Assembly (NCBI RefSeq): GCF_001275385.1
Contig: NZ_LGIW01000015.1
Location: 620,001 to 684,000 of the forward strand
Length of the DNA stretch: 64,000 bases
From: Exiguobacterium sp. BMC-KP
GTDB lineage: Bacteria; Bacillota; Bacilli; Exiguobacteriales; Exiguobacteriaceae
Direction of reading: 5' to 3'
Shown here in pieces: positions 34,323 to 42,774 of this stretch. The notes below the pieces were generated by a model. The model was not told the origin of the DNA, did not search any database, and was given only the letters and a program-made list of their open reading frames with translations. Positions within the stretch are counted from its first letter, which is position 1, and each line of letters starts with the position of its first letter. A program made the translations under genes and the position numbers.

Positions 34323-34572
34323 GTGATCATCAAAAGATTTATTCTTAGTTTTGTCATCACTTATGTATTCCTCAGTTTGCTTTTATCCTTTAGCATCGGA
34401 TATACGATCGATTGGATTCCGGAAGCAACTATAGCTCAAAAGATAAAAGGGGATGCCTTTGAAGGGTTCACTCGTTTTAATTTTATCAAAAGTTTTGATT
34501 GCTGCAGGTGTAGGCACTGGGTACAGCCTATTCTACTTAAAACAAAGATCATCGAGTTCACTAAAACGTTGA
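34323..34572 (+). pseudogene. Two-helix membrane protein gene with a frameshift in a G run
   Basis: The frame opens at GTG (AGGGGAG upstream) with a helix ILSFVITYVFLSLLLSFSIG. After GGGG at 34449-34452 the original frame turns into cysteine- and charge-rich noise ending at 34616, while the next frame reads MPLKGSLVLILSKVLIAAGV then GTGYSLFYLKQRSSSSLKR to a stop at 34572. Removing one G restores an 82-residue two-helix protein. Real frameshift or homopolymer error; family unknown. Confidence 0.6.
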
Positions 34573-34651
34573 TTTCCTTTATTTTGAAACTTTTCTTTGT
34601 CTGGTTCGTTTATTAGGATGAGAACGAGTCAACGTATTGGGGGAAATAAAC

Positions 34652-35131
34652 ATGAAAAAAACAGTTGGTGCAATCGTATTAGCAAGCGGCATGTTAATAC
34701 TCGGTGGTTGTGGAACAGCAGCGACACAAACCGATTTGTTTGAACAACAAGGTACATATCTGGGCGACAACAGTAGCGTACGAGACATCGTTCAGCAACT
34801 ACCACACGGCGATCAGTTAAAGAAAATGGAACTGTCGACGAAAGAAAAGCCATATCAACTGACCTTACGATATGCCGGTTATGAAGAAGGACAAGTCGAA
34901 CAAAAAAGCAATCGTACAGCAATCTATAATGCGACGGCATTGTTCACTCTGATTCCGAATGTCGACCAAGTCAACATGACGATCGAGGATGCTTCGTATC
35001 ACTTTACCAAACAACAGCTCCGTGATTGGTATGGAAAAGACTTTTCGGCGTATGATAATGAAAAAGCGTTAAAGACATTCATGAAGCCTTTTATTGAGGA
35101 TGAACGGAAAGTAAAAGAAATACTAAATTGA
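34652..35131 (+). CDS. DUF4825-like lipoprotein
   Basis: This 159-residue lipoprotein has lipobox LGGC (Cys at 20). The mature part begins with QGTYLGDNSSVRDIVQQLP and has the strand LTLRYAGYEEG, typical of DUF4825 proteins, which elsewhere accompany BlaR/MecR-like peptidases or RNA polymerase sigma loci. None is adjacent here. ATG at 34652 is preferred over an upstream in-frame start because the signal peptide begins MKKTVGAIVLASG. Confidence 0.78.
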   Translation: MKKTVGAIVLASGMLILGGCGTAATQTDLFEQQGTYLGDNSSVRDIVQQLPHGDQLKKMELSTKEKPYQLTLRYAGYEEGQVEQKSNRTAIYNATALFTLIPNVDQVNMTIEDASYHFTKQQLRDWYGKDFSAYDNEKALKTFMKPFIEDERKVKEILN

Positions 35132-35137
35132 AACGAA

Positions 35138-35177
35138 AAGTGGAAGTAGATGAATTGTTCATCACTTCCACTTTTTT
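35138..35177. terminator. Terminator between convergent genes
   Basis: AAAGTGGAAGT...ACTTCCACTTTTTT with inner GATGAA/TTCATC pairing; a long, strong hairpin after the DUF4825 gene. Confidence 0.92.
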
Positions 35178-35185
35178 GATATTGA

Positions 35186-36091
35186 TTATTTTCCAGGCTT
35201 CGTCTTGTAGAAACTGTAGAAGACACTGATCAAGATGACGAGGACGATCGTACCAAGCGACATCCAGATCGGCATTTTGTAGACGTCACCGAGGATCATC
35301 TTCGCTCCGATGAAGACGAGCATGAAGCTAAGACCGTGTTTCAAGTAGTAGAAGCGATCAATCAAGTTCGCGAGGACGAAGTAAAGGCTACGGAGTCCAA
35401 GGATTGCCATGATGTTCGCATAGAAGATGATGAACGGATCACGCGAGTACGCGAAGCTTGCTGCGACCGAGTCGACGGCGAAGACGATATCCGATACTTC
35501 GATGAAGAGTAGGGCAATCAAGAGTGGCGTGAAGAACAGTTTCCCATCAATCCGTTTCGCGAACTTACCAGACGAGATGTCTTGTGTGATCGGTAAACGT
35601 TTCTCTAACCAACGAATCGTTTTGTTCTCTTCGAGCGACGTCTCTTGACCGATGTTCTTGTACATCATCCAACCCGTGTAGACGAGGAATGCGCCGAAGA
35701 TGTAGTAAACCCAAGCGAAGTTCTCAAGCAACGAGACACCAGCGACAATGAAGATGACGCGGAAGAAGATCGCACCGAGAATACCCCAGAATAAAACTTT
35801 GTGCTGGTACTTCAGTGGAATCGCGAAGTACGCAAAGACGAGTGAGAAGACGAAGACGTTATCGATTGCGAGAGCCTTCTCGATGAAGTAGACGCTCGTA
35901 TATTCGACAGCAGCAGCGCTACCTTGGTCGAAGTAGAGCCATCCTCCGAAGGCGACGGCGATCGCGATCCAGACGAATGTCCACGTCCAGGCCTCCCGAA
36001 GCGAAACTTCATGTGCCTTACGATGGAAGACTCCAAGGTCAAGGGCGAGCATGATGAAAACGATGGCTAGAAAAGCAATGAGTAGTGTCAA
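35186..36091 (-). CDS. TerC family integral membrane protein
   Basis: This 301-residue protein has about eight helices. The TerC/Alx acidic motif EKALAIDNVFVFSLVF (near 70) and its counterpart EVSDIVFAVDSVAA (near 200) provide the paired acidic residues thought to bind metal ions, notably Mn2+. Relatives export Mn2+ or metallate secreted enzymes. The start is TTG with AAAGGAGG 8 bp upstream. I found no yybP-ykoY leader; instead a palindrome lies in the promoter. Confidence 0.88.
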   Translation of the reverse strand: MTLLIAFLAIVFIMLALDLGVFHRKAHEVSLREAWTWTFVWIAIAVAFGGWLYFDQGSAAAVEYTSVYFIEKALAIDNVFVFSLVFAYFAIPLKYQHKVLFWGILGAIFFRVIFIVAGVSLLENFAWVYYIFGAFLVYTGWMMYKNIGQETSLEENKTIRWLEKRLPITQDISSGKFAKRIDGKLFFTPLLIALLFIEVSDIVFAVDSVAASFAYSRDPFIIFYANIMAILGLRSLYFVLANLIDRFYYLKHGLSFMLVFIGAKMILGDVYKMPIWMSLGTIVLVILISVFYSFYKTKPGK

Positions 36092-36131
36092 CAGCGCTTC
36101 CTCCTTTAAAGGTAATTGTTATCTTGAATTT

Positions 36132-36161
36132 ATTATAAGTTCACGAGAACTTAAAAGTAAA
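36132..36161 (-). promoter_or_regulatory. terC promoter with a palindromic operator in the spacer
   Basis: Reverse strand TTTACT (36161-36156), 18 bp, TATAAT (36137-36132). The spacer contains the perfect dyad AAGTTC-ACGA-GAACTT (36137-36152), positioned to block RNA polymerase. Confidence 0.7.
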
Positions 36162-36202
36162 GGGGTAAGTATGCTCTTTTTTGAAATTGTGAACAAAAAT
36201 CA

Positions 36203-36234
36203 AAGGAGCACTGCTCAACTGAACAGTGCTCCTT
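36203..36234 (-). terminator. Terminator of the luciferase-like/MFS operon
   Basis: Perfect 11-bp stem AAGGAGCACTG/CAGTGCTCCTT followed on the reverse strand by a T-rich tract. Confidence 0.85.
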
Positions 36235-36239
36235 ACGAA

Positions 36240-37190
36240 TTAGACGAGTGGCGGGAAGTGCGGTACGACATACGTTCCGAGTTCATCGATGACGTCTTCC
36301 GCTGAGCGTTCACCGTCGAACAAAGCGAAGAACAGATGATTGACGCCAAGCTCACGGTACAATGCAAGCAACTCGATCAACCGATTGCGACCGATCCGGA
36401 AACCGAGTCGAATTGGTGTCGCTTCCTCATTCGGATCTGCGGAAAGGTCGAGATGCATCGGCATCGAAAACGGGCGGAACGTTGTGTTACCGGCTTCTTG
36501 ACTGGCAGCACGCCATTGTTCGATGGCACGCGCTTGTTCGAACGGACCTTGCGGATAATACATCCAACCGTCACCGTTTTTCGCGAGCCAGTCCATGTCT
36601 TGCTGTGCAAAACCAGTAATCATCGTCGGAATTCGTTTCTTCGGGCGCGGGACGAGCGTCGCGCCACGGACTTCACCATATGTCGAGTCGATTTGCGGAT
36701 AGTCTTCATATAAGGCTTGTTCCATGACCTGGAGTGCTTCCTTGAACTGAGCACCACGACTTGGATGATCGATACCGAGTCCATGGAAGTCGGCTTGTCG
36801 GTCACCAGATGAGACACCGAGGATCAAGCGCTCTGGGAACAGCGCATTGATCGTCGCGACTTCCTTCGCGGAACGTAACGGGTGACGCAGCGGCAGGACA
36901 AGGGCTGATGTTCCAAGAGCGATCCGCTTCGTCTGACTAAGAAGGTGTGTTCCATAAATCAGCATGTCGTGAATCTGTCCGACAGCAGGATCAAGAAAAT
37001 AAGGATCTTTTAATAAAACGTCGCGTAACCAGAGCGTCGTAAAACCATAATCCTCTGCTTTTTGTGCGAGCTCGACTTGATTGGCGAGCGTCGGCGTTCG
37101 CATCTTGAAATTCTCAAGCGGGACGTGGAGACCGAGTGTGAGCTCGCCCTCCCGGTACATCCGCTGATAACTTGCATGATCGTTAAACAT
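36240..37190 (-). CDS. LLM-class flavin-dependent oxidoreductase
   Basis: This is a 316-residue luciferase-like TIM-barrel protein that uses reduced flavin. Typical segments are AQKAEDYGFTTLWLRDV, GTSALVLPLRHPLRSAKEVATI and LILGVSSGDR (flavin phosphate loop). It fits the group of Bacillus LLM oxidoreductases named after BA3436, as I recall it. ATG at 37190 has AGGAGG 6 bp upstream. It lies 11 bp downstream of the MFS gene and is cotranscribed. Substrate unknown. Confidence 0.84.
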   Translation of the reverse strand: MFNDHASYQRMYREGELTLGLHVPLENFKMRTPTLANQVELAQKAEDYGFTTLWLRDVLLKDPYFLDPAVGQIHDMLIYGTHLLSQTKRIALGTSALVLPLRHPLRSAKEVATINALFPERLILGVSSGDRQADFHGLGIDHPSRGAQFKEALQVMEQALYEDYPQIDSTYGEVRGATLVPRPKKRIPTMITGFAQQDMDWLAKNGDGWMYYPQGPFEQARAIEQWRAASQEAGNTTFRPFSMPMHLDLSADPNEEATPIRLGFRIGRNRLIELLALYRELGVNHLFFALFDGERSAEDVIDELGTYVVPHFPPLV

Positions 37191-37201
37191 AGTAATCCTC
37201 C

Positions 37202-38404
37202 TTATTGATGTTCGAGACGACGCGAGACACCTGTCAAGATGACGGCAAGGATAACCATGATCCCGCCGACCCATGGCGTGTGGACGAGACCGATCGTATC
37301 GGTGACGAGACCACCAATCGTTGCTCCGAGTGCGATGCCGATATTGAAGGCTGCGATATTTAAGGCAGAGGCGACATCGACTGCTGCTGGGACATATTTT
37401 TCAGCCAATTGGACGATATAGAGCTGGAGACCTGGTACGTTCATGAAGGCAAGGAGCCCCATTAAGATGATACCGATGATACCGGCGACTTTGAACGGAA
37501 TCATGAACGAGAGAGCAATCATGACGATCGCGTGGATGATGAACATATAGAACAACGCTTTAATCGGGTTACCGTTCGCAAGTTTTCCGCCGACCGTGTT
37601 CCCGATTGCGACCGCAATTCCGTAAACGAGCAGAATGATACTGATTAAGCTTGGACTGACTTTTGTGACGTCTTGCATGATTGGTGTCAAATACGTAAAG
37701 GCGACGAACGTTCCACCGTACCCGAGGGCAGTGATCAAAAATCCGAGCATCAAGCGTCCGTTCGTCAACAGTTTGAACATGTCGGAGAACTTAGCAGGTG
37801 GTGATTGTTTCAAGTCCTTTGGAATCAAGAAGAAGCTTGCGATGATCGCGATGACACCGAGTGCGGCAACCGCGAAGAACGTCGCGCGCCAACCGAATGA
37901 TTGACCGATGAATGTCCCGAGTGGCACACCTGTGACGGTTGCGACTGTCAGACCTGTGAACATCAAGGCGATGGCGCTCGCTTTTTTATGCTCCGGTACG
38001 AGTTGGACGGCAATCGTCGCACCAATCGAGAAGAAGACACCGTGCGAAAAAGCGGTAATGAAACGAGCGATGATCAACAATTCAAATGTCGGCGAAATCG
38101 CAGAAACAAGGTTACCTGCGATGAAGACGACCATTAGTGCCATCAGTAACGTTTTCCGATTTATTCGGTTCGTTAATGCTGTTAACAGTGGTGCACCGAC
38201 CGCAACGCCGATTGCGTAACCAGAGATGATGAGACCAGCTAAAGTGATACCAATATTTAAGTCACCAGCGATTGCTGCGAGCAGTCCGACTGGAACGAAT
38301 TCCGTCGTACCGATCCCAAAGGCGCTGATTGCTAGAGCGAGCAGCGCAAGTCCGCCGTTTCTTGGGACCTGTTCCTCCTGGATCTGTGAGTTTAATTGAT
38401 TCAT
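37202..38404 (-). CDS. MFS efflux transporter (DHA1, AraJ/YdhP-like)
   Basis: This 400-residue protein has twelve membrane helices. Motif A-like loop NRINRKTLLMALM follows helix 2, the N terminus has the family phrase FGIGTTEFVPVGLL, and helix 5 has FTGLTVATVTGVPLGTFIGQ (antiporter motif C region). It probably exports small organics or drugs by proton antiport. AGGAGG lies 7 bp before the ATG. It is divergent from an HxlR regulator with duplicated operators between. Confidence 0.87.
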   Translation of the reverse strand: MNQLNSQIQEEQVPRNGGLALLALAISAFGIGTTEFVPVGLLAAIAGDLNIGITLAGLIISGYAIGVAVGAPLLTALTNRINRKTLLMALMVVFIAGNLVSAISPTFELLIIARFITAFSHGVFFSIGATIAVQLVPEHKKASAIALMFTGLTVATVTGVPLGTFIGQSFGWRATFFAVAALGVIAIIASFFLIPKDLKQSPPAKFSDMFKLLTNGRLMLGFLITALGYGGTFVAFTYLTPIMQDVTKVSPSLISIILLVYGIAVAIGNTVGGKLANGNPIKALFYMFIIHAIVMIALSFMIPFKVAGIIGIILMGLLAFMNVPGLQLYIVQLAEKYVPAAVDVASALNIAAFNIGIALGATIGGLVTDTIGLVHTPWVGGIMVILAVILTGVSRRLEHQ

Positions 38405-38508
38405 GGGGATTCCTCCTAAAAATGATTTCAGTAAAGATCGTGTCCGGTGGGCCCGACCGAACGTGATCCGATTGACATGACTCCAGCATAACGGGGGTGC
38501 TACCTTTC

Positions 38509-38551
38509 GGGAAGTACGTACTTTAAAGTGCTATAGGCACTAAAAAGTACC
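38509..38551. promoter_or_regulatory. HxlR operator, copy 1 (43-bp direct repeat)
   Basis: Starts GGGAAGTACGTACTTTAAAG and ends GGCACTAAAAAGTACC; contains the dyad GTAC-TTTAAA-type core. Located about 105-150 bp upstream of the MFS start. Confidence 0.7.
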
Positions 38552-38635
38552 CTACTCCTCCTTTGAGATGCAAGGTCTAAAAGGAGGTTGTACTTTCCGT
38601 TAACAATTGCTATCATAAAGCCAGCCAATCCGCTT

Positions 38636-38678
38636 GGGAAGTACGCACTTTCAAGTACGGTAGGCACTAAAAAGTGCC
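38636..38678. promoter_or_regulatory. HxlR operator, copy 2 (43-bp direct repeat)
   Basis: Starts GGGAAGTACGCACTTTCAAG and ends GGCACTAAAAAGTGCC; same length and register as copy 1, with few differences, 127 bp apart. Located 38 bp upstream of the hxlR-type gene. Confidence 0.7.
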
Positions 38679-38715
38679 TATGCTCTCAACGGAATCACGA
38701 AAGGATGGAACGAAC

Positions 38716-39045
38716 ATGCTATACAATATCCCGGTCGAAGCGACACTCGAAGTTATCGGTGGAAAGTGGAAGGTCGTCATCATGTGTCATTTGATTAAAG
38801 GCGAACGTCGGACAAGTGAGCTTCGCAAGTTGATGCCAACGATTACTCAAAAGATGCTGACACAACAATTGCGGGAGTTAGAAGAAGACGGCGTCATCAT
38901 TCGGACGGTCTTTGAACAAGTCCCACCGAAAGTCGTCTACTCGTTATCCGAGTACGGCTGGTCACTGAAGCCGATACTTGACGCGATGTGCGCGTGGGGA
39001 GAAGGACATATTGATTTGACGGGTGGAGAAGTCGTCTCGTCATGA
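38716..39045 (+). CDS. HxlR-family transcriptional regulator
   Basis: This 109-residue winged-helix protein has the HxlR core IGGKWKVVIMCHLIKGERRTSELRK and the recognition segment TQKMLTQQLRELEEDGVI, then the wing PPKVVYSLSEYG. Cysteines are at MCHL and MCAW, but the N-terminal Cys used by redox-sensing YodB is absent. It probably represses itself and the divergent MFS/luciferase-like operon. ATG at 38716 gives the normal family N terminus. Confidence 0.86.
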   Translation: MLYNIPVEATLEVIGGKWKVVIMCHLIKGERRTSELRKLMPTITQKMLTQQLRELEEDGVIIRTVFEQVPPKVVYSLSEYGWSLKPILDAMCAWGEGHIDLTGGEVVSS

Positions 39046-39050
39046 CGAAC

Positions 39051-39084
39051 AAAAGTGAGACTCATTCGAGACTCACTTTTTTAA
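39051..39084 (+). terminator. Rho-independent terminator
   Basis: AAAAGTGAG...CTCACTTTTTT hairpin directly after the HxlR gene. Confidence 0.88.
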
Positions 39085-39090
39085 ATACAT

Positions 39091-39729
39091 ATGTATGGTG
39101 GGGGGAGAAAGATTGAGCAACCAATCATTCGGTTCGATTCGATTACAGTCAGTTTCGAGGATAGATGCGGCAGAAGGCAGTCAATTGATGAGTTTGCACA
39201 AGGATTCGAGCACGGTATCTTATTTTTCGGCCATCCGCCGGAAACCAACGACATCAAAGTCGTCCTTGATCTGAAGACAAACTTTGGTGAACGGACGTTT
39301 CGGTTTAACTTTTGCCGGATGGACCGGGCGCTTGGTCATTACTTAATCGATGAATTGGTCATAAAGTGGGTCGTCTTATGGGAATGACATCATCAAGAGA
39401 ATTATGATACGGGCGAGAAGTTTCATGAAGATATTCCAAAAGACTCAACCCAAGCCTTTTATCGTGAAATAGATGTACAAAATGAGAAACGGATGGAAAA
39501 CTACTTTGAAGAAGATTACGATGAGGAAGACGGAGGTTTCAGCGATTCATACTCGAACTATACGAGCCTTGACTTTACGATTGAGGGAGATCCCATCAAT
39601 ACATTAGAGCGGATGCGGAAGCAAGGTGTCTTTTTCGAGTATTACTTTAAGGTGTGGATCGATTTAGAACATTCATTACCCGCGATTCGACGTGTCATTG
39701 ATGCGTTATATGTACATACACCTGAATAA
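39091..39729 (+). pseudogene. Hypothetical protein gene interrupted by an in-frame TGA
   Basis: The frame reads from about 39091 to TGA at 39385-39387, then continues open in the same frame to 39729 with coherent protein-like sequence (ENYDTGEKFHEDIPKDSTQ and later EEDYDEEDGGFSDSYSNYTS). There is no convincing ribosome binding site for the second part. Together they would be a soluble acidic protein of about 212 residues. The start is also unclear: the GGGGGAG site suits a TTG at 39113 in another frame. Family unknown. Confidence 0.55.
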
Positions 39730-39744
39730 CACTTGAATGAAACG

Positions 39745-39787
39745 AGCACCGCTCCCTCTGTCATCGACAGAAGGAGCGATGTTTTGG
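39745..39787. terminator. Terminator
   Basis: GCTCCCTCTGTC pairs with GACAGAAGGAGC and is followed by TGTTTT, between convergent genes. Confidence 0.75.
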
Positions 39788-40090
39788 TTAGAACGCTTTA
39801 CGTTGACCTTTAAGAATCGTCTGTTGCAGGGGACCGAAGTCACCCGGAACCGTCCGTTCCATGAACAGATACGGTTTTCCATCAACGATGAATTTGCGAT
39901 CGCCAAGATACTCGAAGTGGCGACCGTCATCCTTTAATCTTCGCTTAACAGCTTGAATATGGTCTTCATGATGGATGAACCGTTCATTAAACGTCATGAC
40001 GATGTTTCCTTTTTTGAATCCGAGTAAGAAGACGTAGTAGAACCAATAGCCAACGAGACAAATACCAACGGCCAATAACAAATCATACAT
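39788..40090 (-). CDS. Membrane-anchored small protein
   Basis: This 100-residue protein has one N-terminal helix (residues 3-25) and a mixed alpha/beta soluble domain (HHEDHIQAVKRRLKDDGRHFEYLGDRKFIVDG). AAGGAG lies 10 bp before the ATG. Family not recognised; the charged domain is probably cytosolic. Confidence 0.65.
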   Translation of the reverse strand: MYDLLLAVGICLVGYWFYYVFLLGFKKGNIVMTFNERFIHHEDHIQAVKRRLKDDGRHFEYLGDRKFIVDGKPYLFMERTVPGDFGPLQQTILKGQRKAF

Positions 40091-40199
40091 GTGTGTCGAG
40101 CTCCTTTCGTGTATAAAGATTTTTACGAATATTTATGTAAAAAGATTCAATCAATTTCAATTAAAAGTAAAAAAATATTCATCCGAAGATGAATACTCG

Positions 40200-40892
40200 T
40201 TATTTTTGAGCGATGTATCTCTTTTGATCGAAATCATATTTAAATTCAACGATCATCCATTCATCACCCGTTGGATTCCGATACGAGTAAAAGAGCGATG
40301 TCTGTTTTTCTGGATACTCGACTGTACTATCATCATAGGCTTTTCCGATCTTAGAGTAATCTTCTGTGCGGTGAGCCGTCATGACACCGAGCCCTTTACC
40401 TGAAAGAATATGATCGAATTCAGCTATCGTCATGCCTGGTTTAAATTTCTTTCCAGGTAAGAGTCGTTTTTTCGAAGGCGTTTTAGGGGTGTATTCCTTT
40501 TGCACAAGATATAACGTGTGACCTTCTTGTTTCGTTTTGAAGATCAGATGCATTCGCTGTAAAGACCAATGATCGTTTTTTTCATCGTATGGATAAAATG
40601 AGAAAGCGTATAAAGCATAGTCGTCTTTGATCTCACTCAATACTACCTTGTGATTGAGTGTCGTGACGCCATGCTCTTTCTTAATATATTTCTTATACGA
40701 TTTTCCATAGAGCGATTTTGCGACATCTGTCGCGGTCATGCCGAGTTTTAGTTTTTTGTATGATGTATATTCTTTTGTCGCCGCGTCGACAGAATGATAC
40801 GTGAAAACGGAACTAATCATAGCTAGGATAACCATAATAATGAAGAGTACTTTCAACTGGATGAGATCTGATTTTTTAGTACGGACCACCAT
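40200..40892 (-). CDS. Secreted/anchored protein with two SmpA/BLIP-like modules
   Basis: This 230-residue protein has an N-terminal signal/anchor helix (14-34, ending VDAATK, a possible cleavage). Two modules open with similar motifs: YKKLKLGMTATDVAKSLYG (about 44) and GKKFKPGMTIAEFDHILSG (about 147). The GMT-x-x-E/DV pattern is that of SmpA/OmlA and beta-lactamase-inhibitor-like domains, which bind proteins. It is followed by two small genes on the same strand upstream; role unknown. Confidence 0.68.
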   Translation of the reverse strand: MVVRTKKSDLIQLKVLFIIMVILAMISSVFTYHSVDAATKEYTSYKKLKLGMTATDVAKSLYGKSYKKYIKKEHGVTTLNHKVVLSEIKDDYALYAFSFYPYDEKNDHWSLQRMHLIFKTKQEGHTLYLVQKEYTPKTPSKKRLLPGKKFKPGMTIAEFDHILSGKGLGVMTAHRTEDYSKIGKAYDDSTVEYPEKQTSLFYSYRNPTGDEWMIVEFKYDFDQKRYIAQK

Positions 40893-40917
40893 GATTGTTT
40901 CTCCTTTGAAAAACTTA

Positions 40918-41118
40918 TTAAAAACCGTGCGATTCTTTTCGTTTGAGATACCAGAGTAGTCCTAGAGTCATGCAAAAACCAATCGCTCCCATCATTCCGA
41001 TGACAAATAAACCGATAAATTCATCACCAGAACTTCTTTGAAAAAAATAGGATGAACCGAAAATAAGGATAATGCTCATGAAAATATTGCGTAGATGGCG
41101 AAGTACTTGGACGATCAT
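40918..41118 (-). CDS. Small two-helix membrane protein
   Basis: This 66-residue protein has helices at about residues 11-28 and 36-57 and a basic end LKRKESHGF. AGAGGG lies 7 bp before the chosen ATG; a longer in-frame start would overlap the upstream lipoprotein gene. Lies 16 bp after that gene and 25 bp before the SmpA/BLIP-like gene, so probably in one operon. Confidence 0.6.
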   Translation of the reverse strand: MIVQVLRHLRNIFMSIILIFGSSYFFQRSSGDEFIGLFVIGMMGAIGFCMTLGLLWYLKRKESHGF

Positions 41119-41134
41119 GGATAAGCCCTCTTTC

Positions 41135-41434
41135 TTAGTTTTTCGTTCGACGGATTTCTGTCGCGACAATCGAGTTTTCTTCAAATGTCACTTGAATCGT
41201 ATCCCCCGTCTGAATAGCAGCCTGGTTATCCGTTTTTCCATATATAAGCGTATCCGGCGTGATACGAATCTTCGTTAATGCATATTGCTCGTCCGGTTTT
41301 TGTTCACTTGGAGCAACGAACAGCGTGTTACCGACAATCTGTTCGACGACACGAGCATCATTTTCGTGTGTACAGGCACCAAGCGGCATACAAAGGAATA
41401 GAATAAAAGCGAAAAGCCAACGACGTGTCGGCAT
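41135..41434 (-). CDS. Small lipoprotein
   Basis: This 99-residue lipoprotein has lipobox LGAC (Cys at 21). The mature domain is a small beta barrel-like sequence (RVVEQIVGNTLFVAP, KIRITPDTLIYG, GDTIQVTFEENSIVATEI), reminiscent of OB-type DUF3221-like domains. Heads a short operon of exported/membrane proteins. Function unknown. Confidence 0.68.
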   Translation of the reverse strand: MPTRRWLFAFILFLCMPLGACTHENDARVVEQIVGNTLFVAPSEQKPDEQYALTKIRITPDTLIYGKTDNQAAIQTGDTIQVTFEENSIVATEIRRTKN

Positions 41435-41623
41435 ACATCAGGCACCTACTTTCGTCAATTAATAGGGTTAGATGAAATTGTATTATTATATAAATTTTAC
41501 CAGTTGTTACTCGGATTGATGTAAATCAGAAAAATCTTTCTTACTCCAGAATGACAGGAATTTAGATCGAAAGCGGCGTATGATTAAGGGAATACGATCA
41601 TCTCGATCAGAGGAGGAATAACG

Positions 41624-42544
41624 ATGAAAGCAGCCATCTGTACCCGCTACGGACCACCGGACGTTTTGCATATTAAAGAAGTACCTCGTCCGGTTCCGAA
41701 ATCGTCCGATTTGCTCATCAAAGTGTATGCATCTGCCGTCCATTCTGGAGATCGTCGCATGCGATCGCTTGATGTTCCGCTGTTAGGGAAACTTCCGATG
41801 CGTCTGGCTATTGGTTTCAAACGACCGCGACAACCGATTCTTGGCGTCGTTCTTGCCGGGGAAGTCGTCGAAGTCGGTCAGGACGTCAAGCAGTTCCAAG
41901 TCGGTGACCGTGTCCATGCTTTGATCGGTTTTGGCTTCGGTGGATACGCGGAATACGCCTGTGTATCTGAGAAGCGTTGCTTGTCTAAAATCTCGCAGCA
42001 TGCGTCTTACGCGGAAGCCGTTTGTCTCCCGTTCGGTGGAACGACGTCGCTCCATTTCTTCCGGAAACTCCAGATCGATCAGATGAAGACGATCTTGATT
42101 TACGGTGCGTCGGGCGCTGTCGGAACGGCTGCCGTTCAGATCGCCAAAGCAAAAGGGCTTCAGGTGACGGCTGTCTGTAGTGGACGAAACTCGGAGCGGG
42201 TCAAAGAACTCGGTGCTGATCACGTCATCGATTATACAAGGGATGGCTATGATGGATTGTTGCTGAAGTACGATGCCGTCTTCGATGCATCTGGAAAGAT
42301 CAAGAAAACGCAAGCGAAACGGCACGTCAAACAAAACGGTGCCTTTGCATCCGTCGCGGGGCAGGGTGTCGCGAGAGAACGAAAAGAGGATCTACACTAT
42401 TTAAATGAACTGTTTGAAACGGGACGATTTAAAGCCGTTATCGACCATATCTATTCCCTTGATGAGATCGTCGAAGCTCATCGTTATGTCGACGCTGGGC
42501 AAAAATTCGGTAACGTCGTCGTGTTAATTGCAGAAGAAATATAA
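41624..42544 (+). CDS. Zinc-less medium-chain dehydrogenase/quinone oxidoreductase
   Basis: This 306-residue NADPH-dependent oxidoreductase is of the QOR/MDR group. The GroES-like domain (1-115) lacks the zinc-binding cysteine cluster. The cofactor domain has IYGASGAVGTAAVQIAKAKG (AxxGxxG, about 160) and an Arg-bearing strand VCSGRNSERVKELGADHVIDY for NADPH. The family reduces quinones or enones. AGAGGAGG lies 8 bp before the ATG. Confidence 0.85.
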   Translation: MKAAICTRYGPPDVLHIKEVPRPVPKSSDLLIKVYASAVHSGDRRMRSLDVPLLGKLPMRLAIGFKRPRQPILGVVLAGEVVEVGQDVKQFQVGDRVHALIGFGFGGYAEYACVSEKRCLSKISQHASYAEAVCLPFGGTTSLHFFRKLQIDQMKTILIYGASGAVGTAAVQIAKAKGLQVTAVCSGRNSERVKELGADHVIDYTRDGYDGLLLKYDAVFDASGKIKKTQAKRHVKQNGAFASVAGQGVARERKEDLHYLNELFETGRFKAVIDHIYSLDEIVEAHRYVDAGQKFGNVVVLIAEEI

Positions 42545-42654
42545 TGATTCAGTAGCTTGGAAGCCATTGTTTTTGAGTGTTCATTGCTCGAGAAAAATGT
42601 ATAACATAAAAAAAACGAATGAACTACGATATCGTTCAGCATAAATAATATCAT

Positions 42655-42692
42655 TAAAAAAAGACCTTCTCGATTGTATCGGGAAGGCTTTT
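42655..42692. terminator. Terminator after the MDR gene
   Basis: AAGACCTTCTCGA pairs with TCGGGAAGGCTT (mismatches), with A residues before and T residues after. A second perfect hairpin TGTATCATCT/AGATGATACA is at 42731-42753, near the 3' end of the convergent gene. Confidence 0.65.
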
Positions 42693-42774
42693 GATTTAGT
42701 TTCACTTTGGCAAACTGGTTATTCAACGCATGTATCATCTCAAAGATGATACAGGATGTATTCTTGTTGACGTC

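Noticed and set aside
36092-36240. yybP-ykoY Mn2+ riboswitch expected before terC
   Set aside because: The leader is too short (promoter -10 ends about 40 bp from the start) and lacks the riboswitch motifs.
41783-42334. Long open frame on the reverse strand within the MDR gene (183 codons)
   Set aside because: Fully antisense to a clear oxidoreductase, no ribosome binding site and no protein-like motif; an out-of-frame shadow of GC-rich codons.
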